Assembly: GCA_027923965.1 (NCBI GenBank)
Contig: AP026969.1
Coordinates: 1,550,001 to 1,614,000, forward strand
Direction: 5' to 3'
Source: Comamonadaceae bacterium OS-1
GTDB lineage: Bacteria; Pseudomonadota; Gammaproteobacteria; Burkholderiales; Burkholderiaceae_C
Length of the DNA: 64,000 nucleotides
Under the pieces are notes generated by a model, which worked only from the letters and a program-made list of their open reading frames with translations, was not told where the DNA came from and did no database searches. The translations under genes were made by a program, and so were the position numbers. This document shows positions 7,793 to 16,583 of the stretch, in pieces. Positions within the stretch are counted from its first letter, which is position 1; each line of letters begins with the position of its first letter.

Positions 7793-8431
7793 ATGGCCTG
7801 GAACCAAGACCAAATGGCGGCCCGCGCGGCCCAGGAGCTGGAAGACGGCTTTTACGTGAACCTCGGCATCGGAATCCCGACCCTGGTGGCCAACCATGTG
7901 CCCGCCGACAAGGAAGTGTGGCTGCAAAGTGAAAACGGCATGCTGGGCATTGGCCCGTTCCCCACCGAAGACCAGGTCGATGCCGACCTGATCAACGCGG
8001 GCAAGCAAACCGTGACCACGCTGCCGGGATCAAGCATCTTTGGCAGCCACGACAGCTTTGCCATGATCCGTGGCGGCAAGGTCAACCTGAGCATCCTGGG
8101 TGCCATGCAGGTCAGCGAAAAGGGCGATCTGGCCAACTGGATGATCCCCGGCAAGATGGTCAAGGGCATGGGCGGCGCGATGGACCTGGTGGCGGGCGTG
8201 AAGCGCGTCATCGTGCTAATGGAACACGTGGCCAAGAAGCGCGACGGCACCATCGACCTGAAAATTCTGCCCCACTGCACCCTGCCGCTGACCGGCGTGG
8301 GCGTGGTGGACCGCATCATCACCGACATGGCCGTGATGGATGTCACCCCCGCCGGGCTGAAGGTGGTGGAGCTGGCTCCAGGCGTGACGCTGCAAGACCT
8401 GCAAGCCCAAACCGGCGTGAAACTAATCTAG
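7793..8431 (+). CDS. scoB: 3-oxoacid CoA-transferase subunit B
   Basis: 212 aa from ATG at 7793, preceded by AAGGAG and placed one base after the subunit A stop. It contains the catalytic glutamate motif SENGMLG (about residue 46), plus [13 protein letters not shown] and [20 protein letters not shown], all typical of the beta subunit. The glutamate forms the enzyme-CoA thioester. The pair likely channels acetoacetate into acetoacetyl-CoA in ketone body, leucine or polyhydroxybutyrate turnover. The stop is followed within a few bases by a dispersed repeat that could end transcription. Confidence 0.93.
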   Translation: MAWNQDQMAARAAQELEDGFYVNLGIGIPTLVANHVPADKEVWLQSENGMLGIGPFPTEDQVDADLINAGKQTVTTLPGSSIFGSHDSFAMIRGGKVNLSILGAMQVSEKGDLANWMIPGKMVKGMGGAMDLVAGVKRVIVLMEHVAKKRDGTIDLKILPHCTLPLTGVGVVDRIITDMAVMDVTPAGLKVVELAPGVTLQDLQAQTGVKLI

Positions 8432-8436
8432 GCATC

Positions 8437-8490
8437 AAAACACCTTCTCATGCTTATTCCATCAGCGTGAGAAGCTATTATTTTTATAGT
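8437..8490. repeat. Dispersed two-hairpin repeat, copy 3 (reverse orientation)
   Basis: On the minus strand it reads ATAGCTTCTCACGCTGATGG followed by AATAAGCATGAGAAGG. It sits between the convergent ends of the CoA-transferase subunit B gene and the 163-aa secreted protein gene. Confidence 0.7.
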
Positions 8491-8501
8491 AAAAACATTT
8501 T

Positions 8502-8993
8502 TTACTGTTTGGGTGCTATGCGGCACACGCCGCCCAGGCACTGCACGCCCATCGCCGGTGCGGCAGGCGGCGCAGCTTGCAGCGCCTTGCCCTGGGCGAT
8601 GCGCACCGTGCAGTCGCCCGGCACGGTAGCGCACAAGGCCTGGTCGGCCACGCCCAGGCGCTTTTGGGTGCGGCGGTACTTCTGCAAAAACTCCAGCGCC
8701 ACCTGCTCGGCCCCCATCTGGCTCACCCGCACGTAGGCCATGGCCCCTACGTAACCAAAGTACTCCATGCCCAGGCGCCTGAAGGCATTGCGTTTTTCGG
8801 GCTCCACCAGTTCCCGCAGGCACTGGCTGTAGCCGTTGGTGTCGCGGTAGATCTGCTTGTAGCAGGCGGTTTGCGCCTGCTGGGCCCCGTCGGCCACCGT
8901 CTGCCGCTCGGTGGCGGACAGGGTGTGGGCCCACAGGGCTTGACAGGGCAGGGCCCAGAGCAGGGCGTACGCCAGCAGCTTGTGACGGGACAT
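8502..8993 (-). CDS. Hypothetical secreted protein (163 aa)
   Basis: Begins with a signal peptide, MSRHKLLAYALLWALPCQALWA, with cleavage probably after LWA. The mature part has five cysteines (TACYKQ, SQCLRE, ALCATV, GDCTVR, QCLGGVC region) that could form disulphides in the periplasm, and an alanine-rich C-terminal linker. I do not recognise a family. The gene follows the nucleotidase gene on the same strand with only a 13-base gap, so the two may be cotranscribed. Confidence 0.65.
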   Translation of the reverse strand: MSRHKLLAYALLWALPCQALWAHTLSATERQTVADGAQQAQTACYKQIYRDTNGYSQCLRELVEPEKRNAFRRLGMEYFGYVGAMAYVRVSQMGAEQVALEFLQKYRRTQKRLGVADQALCATVPGDCTVRIAQGKALQAAPPAAPAMGVQCLGGVCRIAPKQ

Positions 8994-9006
8994 CCGGCGG
9001 GGCCTG

Positions 9007-11385
9007 TCAATTGAGGCGGGTAATGCGTGGCGTGGGGGGGCTCACGGGCGAATGGCTGGCCATGTAGGCGATGAACGCGTCCAGGTCCAGCACCTTGGTG
9101 TCCACGATGTTGGTGCCCGACTTGGCCATTACGGTGAAGTTGTCGCCGCCGGTGCCGGTGCCCAGAAAGCTGTTGGTCGCAATCTTGTAGGTCTTGGCCG
9201 GGTCGATCGCCACCCCCAAGAGCTTGAGCGTGCCCGGCACGATGCGGTTGCCCAGGCCCGATGCGGCACCGGCAGGCTGGTTGTTGTCATACGTGTAGGT
9301 CAGCCCCTGGGACGGCAGCAGCAGGCGGCCTACCGCACCGGTGACGGTGTTGACTTTGGCGGTGTGGTTGGGGGCTTCCCACTGCTGCTCCAGCAGCCGC
9401 ACGATTTGCGCACCAGTCAGGTTCAGCGTGACCAGGGTGTTGCCAAAGGGCTCGATGGTGGCCAGGTCGCTGAAGGTGACCGTGCCGGTGCCGGTGTAGA
9501 CCAGATCGGCCCGCACGCTGCCAGGGTTCATCAGTGCGAAGTCTGCGCCGCCGGGCACGCCGGCCAGGTAGGTGTCGGCCAGCAGGTCGCCCATGGCTCC
9601 TTCGGTGGTCTCGTCGCGGGTGGTGCTGTTGGGCAAGAACGCGCGGGTGATGCTGGCGGTGATGCTGCCCACCGCCTGCGAACCGGCAATCTTGGAGATG
9701 GCCACGTACTTGGTGACCAGTGCGTCTATCACCGGGTCGCGGGCCACGCTGCTGAAGCCACTGGGGATGACGGTGTTGTTTGAGGTGCTCACCGTGTAGC
9801 TGCCGGGCGCGCGGATCACCGGCACCGTGTTGGCGGCAGAGGCCACCAGTCCCTTGCTGGGCTGCAGGGTCAGGTCGATTTCGCTGACTGCACCGCCGTA
9901 AAAGCCGGTGGAAGTGAGCAGGATGTTCTTGCCCGCGGCCTTGGCCGCGTAGTTGCACACGTATTCCTGGTGCGTGTGGCCGCTGACCACCACGTCCACG
10001 TTGCTGCTGAGCTTGTCCATGATGGGCAGGATGTCGCCGCTCAGGCCGGGACAGGTCTTGTCGTTGACCGTGGTGGCGGTGGTCTGGCCGCCCTGGTGGA
10101 TCAGCACCACCACGGCGGTGATGCCGTTGGCCTTGAGCTGGGCCGCGTACTGGTTGATGGTGGCCGACTCTTCGTCAAACCGCAGTCCGGCCACGCCGGT
10201 GGAGCCCACCATGGCGGGTGTGCCTTGCAGCGTCAGGCCGATAAAGCCCACGCTGACCGTGCCAAAGCGCTTGATGTGGGTGGCGGCAAACAAGGGTTTG
10301 CCGGTGGCGGTGTCGACTACGTTGGCGGTCAGGTACTTGAACTTGGCACCGGGAAACGTGCCGTCGACCAGGCAGGTGTCTTTGCCCACCACTCCCACGC
10401 TGCCCGATGTCGGGTAGCAGCCGCCGTTTTGCTGGCGCTTGAGCTCGGCCGTGCCGTGGTCAAACTCGTGGTTGCCCACCGAAGTCACTTCCAGACCGAT
10501 CTGATTCAGCACGTCGATGCTGGCCTCGTCGTGGGTGATGCTGGAGGCAAAGGGCGAGGCCCCCACCATGTCGCCCGCGCCCACCATGATGTTGTGGGGG
10601 TTCTTGGCTTTGAGGTTTCTCACCACGGTGGCCAGGTAGGCGGCTCCGCCCACCGCCACCCGCTGGCCCGCGCCGCCATTGGGCAGCACGACCGAGCCGC
10701 CGTTGGATTCGGACGTGGGTTCGATGTTGCCGTGGAAGTCGTTGAGCGCGATCAGCTTCACGCTCACCGGGGTGGCGGCTACGGTGTTGAGGAATTGGGC
10801 GTAGTCGTTGCCGGTCTGGGTGCTGGTTTGCGCCACCAGGCGGCTTTGCACCAGATCGGTCACGCTGCCGGGCAGTGCCAGGCCGTCGGCGTTCAAAGAA
10901 GCCCGCACGGCATCCTGCGCCGCCTGGACCTGGCTGGCCGACAGGCTGGCGCTGCTGGCACCGCTGTAGCTGTCAAAAAACGCCGCCGTGTCGGCAGACA
11001 ACTGACCTACGAGTTGCTCGGTCAGCGGCGTGACATTGGCCACGGCATAGCCCGAACGGCTGTCCGCAATGGAGTGCAGCTTGCGTGTTCCGTCCGACAC
11101 CTCCACCAGGCAAGGAAACGCCGCGTTGTCGACAAACAATGCATAGCTGCCGTCGGCTGCGGTGCTGCCCGTCGCGCTACCTCCGGTGCATTTGACGCTG
11201 ACACTGGCCTTGGCCATGGCCGGGCCGGTGGCGGCCACGCCCTGGAGGTAGATGTTGTGGCTATCACCGTCGCCAGCGCCGACGCAGCTGACCAGCAAGG
11301 TGGCGCTCAGTGCCATGGCACCCAGCAAGGCGAACCGCGCGTGGCGCAGGCTGGGGCGGAAGGAGGAAAGCTGGGTATTCAACAC
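9007..11385 (-). CDS. Bifunctional metallophosphatase / 5'-nucleotidase lipoprotein
   Basis: 792 aa, longer than the usual 550-650. A lipobox LVSC gives lipidation at Cys34. About 170 residues of novel N-terminal sequence follow, including a carboxypeptidase-regulatory-like start (SVKCTGGSATGSTAADGSYA). The metallophosphatase core comes next: ALNDFHGN (about 215), GAGDMVGASPF, VGNHEFDHG, and VVSGHTHQEYVC. The C-terminal 5'-nucleotidase domain carries NPGSVRADLVY and EPFGNTLVTLNLTGAQI. The family removes phosphate from extracellular nucleotides or UDP-sugars. It is probably surface or periplasmic and scavenges phosphate and nucleosides. Confidence 0.9.
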   Translation of the reverse strand: MLNTQLSSFRPSLRHARFALLGAMALSATLLVSCVGAGDGDSHNIYLQGVAATGPAMAKASVSVKCTGGSATGSTAADGSYALFVDNAAFPCLVEVSDGTRKLHSIADSRSGYAVANVTPLTEQLVGQLSADTAAFFDSYSGASSASLSASQVQAAQDAVRASLNADGLALPGSVTDLVQSRLVAQTSTQTGNDYAQFLNTVAATPVSVKLIALNDFHGNIEPTSESNGGSVVLPNGGAGQRVAVGGAAYLATVVRNLKAKNPHNIMVGAGDMVGASPFASSITHDEASIDVLNQIGLEVTSVGNHEFDHGTAELKRQQNGGCYPTSGSVGVVGKDTCLVDGTFPGAKFKYLTANVVDTATGKPLFAATHIKRFGTVSVGFIGLTLQGTPAMVGSTGVAGLRFDEESATINQYAAQLKANGITAVVVLIHQGGQTTATTVNDKTCPGLSGDILPIMDKLSSNVDVVVSGHTHQEYVCNYAAKAAGKNILLTSTGFYGGAVSEIDLTLQPSKGLVASAANTVPVIRAPGSYTVSTSNNTVIPSGFSSVARDPVIDALVTKYVAISKIAGSQAVGSITASITRAFLPNSTTRDETTEGAMGDLLADTYLAGVPGGADFALMNPGSVRADLVYTGTGTVTFSDLATIEPFGNTLVTLNLTGAQIVRLLEQQWEAPNHTAKVNTVTGAVGRLLLPSQGLTYTYDNNQPAGAASGLGNRIVPGTLKLLGVAIDPAKTYKIATNSFLGTGTGGDNFTVMAKSGTNIVDTKVLDLDAFIAYMASHSPVSPPTPRITRLN

Positions 11386-11504
11386 AAAGTCCTTGTGGCG
11401 GGTGACGACCTTTCTAGCCTACCCAAGCCACAAGACCTTTACGTGACAGACATGGTTTCAGTTGGTAACTCGTGTTGCCGAAAGCGCGGTGTTCGCGCAG
11501 ATGC

Positions 11505-12653
11505 CTAAGGTGCCAGCCGCAGCAGTTTGCCGCTGTCCGTGAGCAGCAGAATGGCCCCGTCTTTGGCCTGCGCCACGTCGCGAAAGCGCTCGCCCATGGG
11601 GGCCAGCAGTGCCTCGCGGGTCAGCACGGCCGTGGGGCTGACGGTCATGCGCCACAGCGCCTGGCCCGCCAGCGAGCCCGAGAACAGGTTGCCCTTCCAC
11701 TGCGGAATCAGATTGCCGGTGTAGAACAGCAAGCCCGCCGGGGCCACCGAGGTGGGCACCCAGTAGGTCAGTGGCTCCACATAGGTGGGTGCATGTACAC
11801 CGCCACCGATGCGGCAGGCCGTGCCCACCGGGTCGCCGTAATTGCAGCCGTAGCTCTTGACGGGCCAGCCATAGTTGGCCCCGGCGCGGGCAATGTTGAT
11901 CTCGTCACCGCCCTGGGGGCCGTGCTCGCTGACCCACAGCTCGCCGGTGTCCGGGTGCAGGGCGGCACCCTGGGGGTTGCGGTGGCCCAGGCTCCAGATA
12001 CCGGGCAGGGCGCTGGCTCCCAGCGCCGGGTTGTCGGTGGGGATGCTGCCGTCGCGGTGGATGCGCACCACCTTGCCCAGGGTTTGCGCCAGGTCTTGCG
12101 CGGGGGTGAACTTTTGCCGTTCGCCCAGGGTGACGAACAGGGTCTTGTCGCGGGCAAACACCAGCCGCGACCCGAAGTGCCCGGAGCCGGTGGTTTTGGG
12201 CTGCTGGCGCAGCAGCACGGCCACGTCCAGCAGCGCATTGCCCACCAGCCGCCCCCGCGCCACCGCCGTGCCGGTGAGCCCGGCCTCGGCACCGCTGCCG
12301 GGCTCGGAATACGCCCAGTACACCCAGGGTGTGGTGGCAAAGTCGGGGTCCAGCGCCAAGCCCAGCAAGCCGCCCTGGCCGCTGTCGTTTACCGGCAGGA
12401 TGCCGCTGATGGGTGTGGTGCTGGCACCATCCGCGCTGATCCGCAGCAGGCTGCCGCCCTTCTGGGTGATGAGCAGTTCGCCCGAGGGCAGCACCGCGAT
12501 GCCCCAGGGGCTGGACAGGCTGCTGTTGAGTGTGGTGACGGTGGGGGCCACCATGGGCGCGGGCGGCGCGGCCACACTGTTGCTGCCACCGCCACAGGCC
12601 ACAAGGGCTACGGCAGCGATTAATAAAGACAAGGGGGCGGGGGAGAAAGACAT
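11505..12653 (-). CDS. PQQ-dependent sugar dehydrogenase-like lipoprotein
   Basis: 382 aa with lipobox LVAC (Cys20). It belongs to the soluble glucose/aldose sugar dehydrogenase family: SSPWGIAVLPSGELLITQK at the start, then GQGGLLGLALDPDF, ARDKTLFVTLGE, IWSLGHRNPQGAALHP, and LWVSEHGPQGGDEINI. The GHRNPQG and EHGP motifs contribute PQQ and calcium contacts in the family (YliI-like enzymes). The likely role is periplasmic oxidation of an aldose. It has its own transcription unit downstream of tRNA-Gly and upstream of the nucleotidase gene. Confidence 0.9.
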   Translation of the reverse strand: MSFSPAPLSLLIAAVALVACGGGSNSVAAPPAPMVAPTVTTLNSSLSSPWGIAVLPSGELLITQKGGSLLRISADGASTTPISGILPVNDSGQGGLLGLALDPDFATTPWVYWAYSEPGSGAEAGLTGTAVARGRLVGNALLDVAVLLRQQPKTTGSGHFGSRLVFARDKTLFVTLGERQKFTPAQDLAQTLGKVVRIHRDGSIPTDNPALGASALPGIWSLGHRNPQGAALHPDTGELWVSEHGPQGGDEINIARAGANYGWPVKSYGCNYGDPVGTACRIGGGVHAPTYVEPLTYWVPTSVAPAGLLFYTGNLIPQWKGNLFSGSLAGQALWRMTVSPTAVLTREALLAPMGERFRDVAQAKDGAILLLTDSGKLLRLAP

Positions 12654-12712
12654 GCTGCGAACTCCTGAAAAGGGGCTCCGCAGCCAATGTGCACGGGGGG
12701 CGCAGAGGGCGG

Positions 12713-12786
12713 TGGAGCGGGTGAAGGGGATCGAACCCTCGTATCGAGCTTGGGAAGCTAGCGTTCTACCATTGAACTACACCCGC
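12713..12786 (-). tRNA. tRNA-Gly (anticodon CCC)
   Basis: 74 bases including an encoded CCA. The acceptor stem is GCGGGTG/CACCCGC, the D arm GTTC-AATGGTA-GAAC, the anticodon loop TTCCCAA, and the T arm GAGGG-TTCGATC-CCCTT. The layout matches bacterial tRNA-Gly(CCC). The anticodon stem is CTAGC/GCTCG, leaving one T-C mismatch at the 28:42 pair, which is unusual. A TATAAT box lies 13 bases upstream. Confidence 0.93.
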
Positions 12787-12798
12787 TAAGGTGACCAG

Positions 12799-12804
12799 AT
12801 TATA
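12799..12804 (-). promoter_or_regulatory. Probable -10 box of the tRNA-Gly gene
   Basis: TATAAT on the minus strand, ending 12 bases before the first tRNA base. The -35 region is weak (AGAAAA at 17 bases). The tRNA could also be reached by read-through from the TRAP operon, which ends 46 bases upstream. Confidence 0.45.
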
Positions 12805-12832
12805 GGGGCCCAATAACCCCATTTTCTCCCGT

Positions 12833-14131
12833 TTAGTGGGTGATGTACCCCATGGTTTGCGGCAGCCAGAGCACGATCTGGGGAAACACCGTCATGGCCA
12901 GCAGCAGGCACAGCAGCATGAGCAGGAATGGCCAGCCTTCTTTCATCATCTCGCCAATTGGAATGCCGGTGAGCGCCTTGGTGACGAACAGCAGCATGCC
13001 AAACGGCGGGTGGATCAGGCCGATCATCATGTTCAGCACCACCAGCACGCCGAAATGCACCAGGTCCACCCCCAGCAGCTTGGCGGCGGGCAAGAGCATG
13101 GGCACAAACACCAGCAGCAGCACCGACACGTCCAGAAAGCAGCCCAGCACCAGGAACATCACGTTCACCAGCAGCAGAAACTGGATGCGGGACAGGTGCA
13201 TGCCGTCCACCCACATCGCCATGCTCTGGGGCACGCCTTCGGCGGTGAAGGCATAGTTCAGCATGAAAGAGCCCGCCAGGATCAGCGTGATGACGGCGCT
13301 GCCACGGGTGGATTCCATCACCACACCCCAGAAGCTGCGCCAGGTGAGCGCCCGAAACACCACTGCCGCCAGAATGAGGGCATGGAACGCTGCCACGGCG
13401 GCCGCCTCGGTGGGCGTGAAGGCCCCCGAGTAGATGCCGCCCAGCAGCACGATGGGCATGGACAGGGGCAGGGCCCCGCGGAAGATCAAACCCGCCCATT
13501 CCGAGCGCGGCACGGGCTCGTCGCGCGGCATATTGCGTTTGACGGCAATGATGTGCACCACGCCCATCATCAGCCCGGCCATCAGAAAGCCCGGCACCAC
13601 ACCGCCCAGAAACAAGGCCCCCACCGATGCGCCCGACACCAATGCATAAATCACCATGGGAATGCTGGGCGGGATGATGGGCCCCAGCGTGGCGCTGGCC
13701 ACCACCACGGCACCGGCAAAGCCGCGGGTGTATTCGGGCTTTTTCAGCATCTGGCGGATCGTCACAAGGCCCGGCCCGGCGGCATCGGCAATGGCGCTGC
13801 CGCTCATGCCCGAAAAGATCACGCTGACCAAAATGTCCACCTGCGCCAGGCCACCGCGCATCCGGCCCACCAGAATGCGGCAGAAGTCAAAAATCCGCTC
13901 GCTCACCGTGCCCGCATTCATGATGTTGGCGGCAAACACAAACAGCGGCACCGCCAGCAGCACGTAGCTGTTGTACAGGCCGTTGCATACCTGCTCGGCC
14001 ACCAGGCCGATGTCCTGGTGCTTGGCCAGCAGGTAGGCAATGCCGGAGGCCAGCATGGAAAAGCCGATGGGCATGCGCAGCAGCAAACCGCCCACCAGTA
14101 CGGCGATCAGGATCCAGATTCCAGAGGTCAT
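12833..14131 (-). CDS. TRAP transporter large permease (DctM type)
   Basis: 432 aa from ATG at 14131, with about 12 membrane segments. DctM hallmarks are visible: MPIGFSMLASGIAYLL, VPLFVFAANIMNAGTVSERIF, FSGMSGSAIADAAGPG, SATLGPIIPPSIPMVIY and HPPFGMLLFV. The start overlaps the DctQ stop by four bases (ATGA). With DctQ and DctP it forms a sodium-driven importer for a carboxylate or sugar acid. It is the last gene of the GntR-aldolase-TRAP operon. The neighbouring DHDPS-family aldolase suggests the imported compound is broken down to, or through, a 2-keto-sugar acid type intermediate. Confidence 0.94.
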   Translation of the reverse strand: MTSGIWILIAVLVGGLLLRMPIGFSMLASGIAYLLAKHQDIGLVAEQVCNGLYNSYVLLAVPLFVFAANIMNAGTVSERIFDFCRILVGRMRGGLAQVDILVSVIFSGMSGSAIADAAGPGLVTIRQMLKKPEYTRGFAGAVVVASATLGPIIPPSIPMVIYALVSGASVGALFLGGVVPGFLMAGLMMGVVHIIAVKRNMPRDEPVPRSEWAGLIFRGALPLSMPIVLLGGIYSGAFTPTEAAAVAAFHALILAAVVFRALTWRSFWGVVMESTRGSAVITLILAGSFMLNYAFTAEGVPQSMAMWVDGMHLSRIQFLLLVNVMFLVLGCFLDVSVLLLVFVPMLLPAAKLLGVDLVHFGVLVVLNMMIGLIHPPFGMLLFVTKALTGIPIGEMMKEGWPFLLMLLCLLLAMTVFPQIVLWLPQTMGYITH

Positions 14132-14607
14132 AGTCGTAGCTCCGCTTCCAAGCCAATGCCGCGCACGGCGTTCCAGATGGCCCAGGCGCTGCGGATGACC
14201 AGGGCGATCAATAGCAGCACGAACGGCAGAAAAATCCACATGAAGGGGATACCCAGCACCGGCGAGCCTTCGCGGGCCATGAAGTGCACATAGTCCCAGC
14301 TGGCCGGAATGGCCACCAGCGACAGCCCGCCCAGCACCAGGTTGCCCACGATGCGCATCACCTGGCGGGTGCGGTAGTTCGCGCTGTTCCACAGCAGGTC
14401 GAACACCACGTGCTCACGCTCGGGCACCACCGTGGCCGCAGCCCAGAGGATGACCCAGACGTACAGAATCACGGCGGCCTCATCGGTCCAGGGCAGCGGC
14501 TTGTTGAAGCCAAAGCGCGCCGTGATCTGGATGATGAACACGACGAACAGGGTCAGAAAAAGGCCACCCCCCAAAAGGTTGGCGGCCTGTTGCAATTTGC
14601 GCAACAT
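14128..14607 (-). CDS. TRAP transporter small permease (DctQ type)
   Basis: 159 aa with four membrane segments (about residues 12-30, 46-64, 85-103 and 128-148). The signature PWTDEAAVILYVWVILWAAA is typical of DctQ. It lies 15 bases after the binding-protein gene and overlaps the large permease start. It is thought to help dock the binding protein onto the large permease. Confidence 0.92.
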   Translation of the reverse strand: MLRKLQQAANLLGGGLFLTLFVVFIIQITARFGFNKPLPWTDEAAVILYVWVILWAAATVVPEREHVVFDLLWNSANYRTRQVMRIVGNLVLGGLSLVAIPASWDYVHFMAREGSPVLGIPFMWIFLPFVLLLIALVIRSAWAIWNAVRGIGLEAELRL

Positions 14608-14622
14608 AGCGGTGGCCGTGGC

Positions 14623-15624
14623 TTACTTGGTCGCGTTGATGCGGTCCAGCAAGCCCTTGGGCCAGACCTTGGCGTAGTCCGAGGCCTGGTAGGTGGCCTG
14701 CACCGACTTGCGAAACGCCTCCACATCCGGCGTGTTGACCTGTAGGCCTTCTTTCTTGAAGAACTCGACCAGCTGGCTTTCTTCCTTGATGCGGTTTTCG
14801 TTGTTGTAGGCCGCTGCGGCCTGGGCGGCGGCGGTGACCTTTTGCTTTTGCGCGGCGGTCAGGGCATTGAAGCTCTTGGTCGAGATGGCAATGAAGATGC
14901 CGTCCACCAAGTGGCTGGTCAGCACCACCTGCTTGGTCACCTCGTAGAACTTGGCGGCGCGCACCGAGGGCAGCGGGTTGTCCTGGCCGTCGATGGTGCC
15001 GGTTTTCAGGCCCATGTAGACCTCGCCAAAGGCCAGCGGCGTGGCCGTGGCACCCAGCGCCTCGCCCAGGAACAGCCATTCCTTGGAGCCGGGCATGCGC
15101 AGCTTCACGCCTTTGAGGTCGGCGGGTACTTTGACCGGCTTGGCTTCGCGCAGGTTGATCTGGCGGGTGCCCAGGTAGACGGTGGCCAGGGGAGTGACTT
15201 CCATCTTTTCGGACACCAGCTTGAACAGCTCGGCACCGATGGGGCCGTTGAAAATCTTCTGCTGCTGGTCGGGGTCGCGCACCACGTAGCCTGCGGTGAA
15301 GATGGAGAACTCGGGCACCAGCTTGGCAATGTCAAAGGCCGAGATGCTGGACAGCTCCAGGTTGCCGCGCGCCATGGCCGCGGGCTCGGTGCCTTGCTTG
15401 AACAGCGTGGCGTTCAGGTTGATCTGCACATCGAATTCGCCGGGCGCGGTTTTTTCCAGCTGCTCTTTGAACACCGTCCACATCTTGGCGTGCCAGTCGT
15501 CGGGCACGGCGGGGGTGGAAATGCGCAGTACCGTCTTGGTTTGCGCCAGGGCGGGCAGGGTGCTGGCGCCCAGGGCCGCAGCAGCGGTCAGCAGGGTGCG
15601 GCGGTTCAGGGTGGATGGGGTCAT
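14623..15624 (-). CDS. TRAP transporter substrate-binding protein (DctP type)
   Basis: 333 aa. The N-terminus has an RR secretion signal (NRRTLLTAAAALGASTLPALA) with cleavage after ALA. The mature domain shows the DctP pattern: LRISTPAVPDDWHAKMWTVF, and the carboxylate-clamp region GVKLRMPGSKEWLFL, where the arginine usually salt-bridges the ligand carboxylate. YMGLKTGTIDGQDNPL is the canonical hinge motif. It should bind an organic acid in the periplasm. The ligand is not known; the aldolase gene immediately upstream is the best clue. Confidence 0.92.
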   Translation of the reverse strand: MTPSTLNRRTLLTAAAALGASTLPALAQTKTVLRISTPAVPDDWHAKMWTVFKEQLEKTAPGEFDVQINLNATLFKQGTEPAAMARGNLELSSISAFDIAKLVPEFSIFTAGYVVRDPDQQQKIFNGPIGAELFKLVSEKMEVTPLATVYLGTRQINLREAKPVKVPADLKGVKLRMPGSKEWLFLGEALGATATPLAFGEVYMGLKTGTIDGQDNPLPSVRAAKFYEVTKQVVLTSHLVDGIFIAISTKSFNALTAAQKQKVTAAAQAAAAYNNENRIKEESQLVEFFKKEGLQVNTPDVEAFRKSVQATYQASDYAKVWPKGLLDRINATK

Positions 15625-15668
15625 GGTTGTCTCCTTGGGTTCTTATAAAAATGCCAGTCAGCGCCGCA

Positions 15669-16583
15669 TTACACGTGGTCTAGCGCCGCACCCAGTGCCC
15701 GGTAGCCGTCGCGCACGGTTTGCAGCTCGGCGCTGTCCAGCGGGCTCAGGGGCGCGCGCATGTGCAGCCAGGCCGCATCGCCGGTTTGCTCAGCCAGCAT
15801 GGCCTTGTACACGCCCACAAATGGCATGCCGGGTTTGGCCGATAACAGGGCCAGCAGATCGGTGATCAGCTTTTCGTCGACGGCGGCCACGTCGGAAGGC
15901 GCATCCATCACGCGGCGCATCAGCCGGGGGGCAATATTGGCCAGCCCGTTGATGGAGCCGGAGCCGCCTTTGCACAAGACGGGGGCTACGTGCAGCTCGG
16001 CACCCACCAAAATGGCCAGCGCCGGGAAGGCCTGGGCCAGCGCCAGTGCATGGGCCAGGTCGCCGCTGCTGTCTTTTACACCCACCACCTGGCCGGGGTG
16101 GCGTTGCACCAGCTCGCCAATGGCGGCGTGCGAGAAGCCAAAGGTGCTCATGAACGGGAAGTGGTAGAGCAGCAGCTTCAGGCCGTCGTCGCCAATGCCG
16201 CGCACCACCTGCGATACGGCCTCCACAATGCCGGCATCGCGCGGCTGGTTGAAGAAGAACGGCGGCATCAGCATCTGGCGGTGCACCCCCAGGCGGCTGG
16301 CGTGCTGGCCCAGCGTGATGGCATCTCCCAGGGCCAGTGCGGTGATGGTGACGATGACCTGGTCGGCCCGGATGCCGCTGCCCAGCATGGATTCGAGCAG
16401 GCCGGTGCGCTCGGCGATGGTGAAGGCCGGGCCCTCGCCGGTGGTGCCAAACAGGGTGATGCCGTCGCAACCCGCTTGCAGCATGCGGTGGGCGTGGGCG
16501 ATGGCGCGGGGCGTGTCCAGCGCACCGGTGTCGCTCACCGGCAGCAGCAAAGCAGGCCAGAGGCCGTGGATATCAGGGTTCAA
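15669..16583 (-). CDS. DHDPS-family aldolase (dihydrodipicolinate synthase / N-acetylneuraminate lyase superfamily)
   Basis: 304 aa from TTG at 16583, chosen because AAGGAG lies about 6 bases before it and the conserved N-terminus begins there (DIHGLWPALLLPV). Motifs include GTTGEGPAFTIAER (pyruvate carboxylate-binding GTTGE), the tyrosine in LLLYHFPF, and the Schiff-base lysine in VVGVKDSSGD. The family makes or cleaves pyruvate adducts. As the gene sits in a GntR/TRAP operon, a catabolic aldolase or dehydratase for the imported acid is more likely than lysine biosynthesis. It overlaps the regulator's 3' end by 11 bases. Confidence 0.88.
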   Translation of the reverse strand: MNPDIHGLWPALLLPVSDTGALDTPRAIAHAHRMLQAGCDGITLFGTTGEGPAFTIAERTGLLESMLGSGIRADQVIVTITALALGDAITLGQHASRLGVHRQMLMPPFFFNQPRDAGIVEAVSQVVRGIGDDGLKLLLYHFPFMSTFGFSHAAIGELVQRHPGQVVGVKDSSGDLAHALALAQAFPALAILVGAELHVAPVLCKGGSGSINGLANIAPRLMRRVMDAPSDVAAVDEKLITDLLALLSAKPGMPFVGVYKAMLAEQTGDAAWLHMRAPLSPLDSAELQTVRDGYRALGAALDHV

